Below, one piece after another: positions 37,885-38,087 of a stretch of DNA of 38,087 nucleotides; position 1 is the first letter of the stretch, and every line of letters begins with the position of its first letter. Where the stretch lies: NCBI GenBank assembly GCA_027013165.1, contig JALUXV010000486.1, forward strand, positions 1 through 38,087. Reading direction: 5' to 3'. The notes beneath the pieces are model-generated. The model had not been told where the DNA came from, searched no databases, and was given only the letters and a program-made list of their open reading frames with translations. Position numbers and translations under genes: made by a program. This stretch comes from Alteromonadaceae bacterium (GTDB lineage: Bacteria > Pseudomonadota > Gammaproteobacteria > Enterobacterales > Alteromonadaceae).

Positions 37885-37900
37885 ATGACAACGTTGTCAT
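37885..37900. promoter_or_regulatory. Palindromic operator 1 (NagR/NagQ-type), ATGACAACGTTGTCAT
   Basis: A perfect 16-bp palindrome 28 bp upstream of the receptor ATG. Its core TGACAACGTTGTCA fits TGACARCGYTGTCA, the operator I recall for NagR/NagQ LacI-family regulators in Shewanella and Xanthomonas. Confidence 0.7.
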
Positions 37901-37911
37901 ACCACGATAAT

Positions 37912-37925
37912 TGACAGCGCTGTCA
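37912..37925. promoter_or_regulatory. Palindromic operator 2 (NagR/NagQ-type), TGACAGCGCTGTCA
   Basis: A perfect 14-bp palindrome of the same consensus, centred 26 bp from operator 1. On the plus strand it carries an exact TTGACA -35 hexamer (37911-37916), so a divergent gene to the right could be controlled by the same sites. Confidence 0.7.
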
Positions 37926-38087
37926 TTTGCTTTTGGATAAAACTACATCAATCGAATCAAGCCTGCAACTACCAAGTTACAATTAATTTACAAGTAGGGG
38001 TTTTGCGCCCATCCCCTCGAAATCGGCATTAGGAATTAAAACATTGAGTCTGTTATGATTATGAAAAAATAATCAGGACTATATGCC

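Noticed and set aside
38083-38087. ATG with AGGA 4 nt upstream at the right edge
   Set aside because: Only five bases of a possible divergent gene are visible; coding cannot be judged.

Overview
The window looks like the chromosome of a marine gammaproteobacterium of the Alteromonadales (Alteromonas or a close relative). This rests on gene content and moderate GC: an enterobacterial-type hisGDCBHAFI operon with fused hisB and hisIE, the recR-htpG-adk block, two very large TonB-dependent receptors, and tryptophan-halogenase-like genes beside one of them. No rRNA, tRNA, CRISPR array, phage or insertion sequence was seen. The genus is an inference from gene content, not from a database search.

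Layout. 1-2121 (-): a GH13 alpha-amylase-family gene cut by the left edge, preceded by a TauE/SafE permease. 2274-3134 (+): a secreted TraB/GumN protein converging on a two-component operon (3131-5931, -) made of a TPR-sensor histidine kinase and an OmpR-type regulator. 6191-6865 (+): a divergently placed secreted protein with a PEP-CTERM-like tail, preceded by an 11-bp-spaced direct repeat suited to an OmpR-type regulator. 6933-7259 (-): a small charged protein. 7438-14732 (+): a His leader peptide, a transcription attenuator and the complete histidine operon. 14733-17431: a periplasmic binding protein (-), a small signal peptidase I (+), a MAPEG protein (-) and adenylate kinase (-). 17734-20363 (-): htpG and recR.

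20364-22588 (+) is the most unusual part: an RtcB2/PrfH RNA-ligase and release-factor pair. The known role of such pairs is repair and rescue of ribosomes cut in the decoding centre. Here the rtcB reading frame meets an in-frame UGA. The family's conserved C-terminal segment continues without a break in the +1 frame and overlaps the prfH start codon. A 13-codon leader ORF with a strong ribosome site and alternative hairpins lies upstream. Together these suggest, without proving, translation-dependent control of a translation-repair operon. The pair sits where other gammaproteobacteria keep dnaX-ybaB upstream of recR.

22784-28106: a Tat-exported GH43 enzyme, a 98-aa unknown gene (-) and a TonB-dependent receptor with a good promoter and terminator, plausibly a small glycan-use locus. 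28182-30476 (-): a hybrid histidine kinase with an NMT1/THI5-like sensor. 30709-37856 (-): a second TonB-dependent receptor, two tandem flavin-dependent halogenase homologues and an SMP-30-like beta-propeller protein. Two palindromes of the form TGACARCGYTGTCA precede this receptor. They match the NagR/NagQ-type operator as I recall it, which would tie the cluster to N-acetylglucosamine or chitin-oligosaccharide use.
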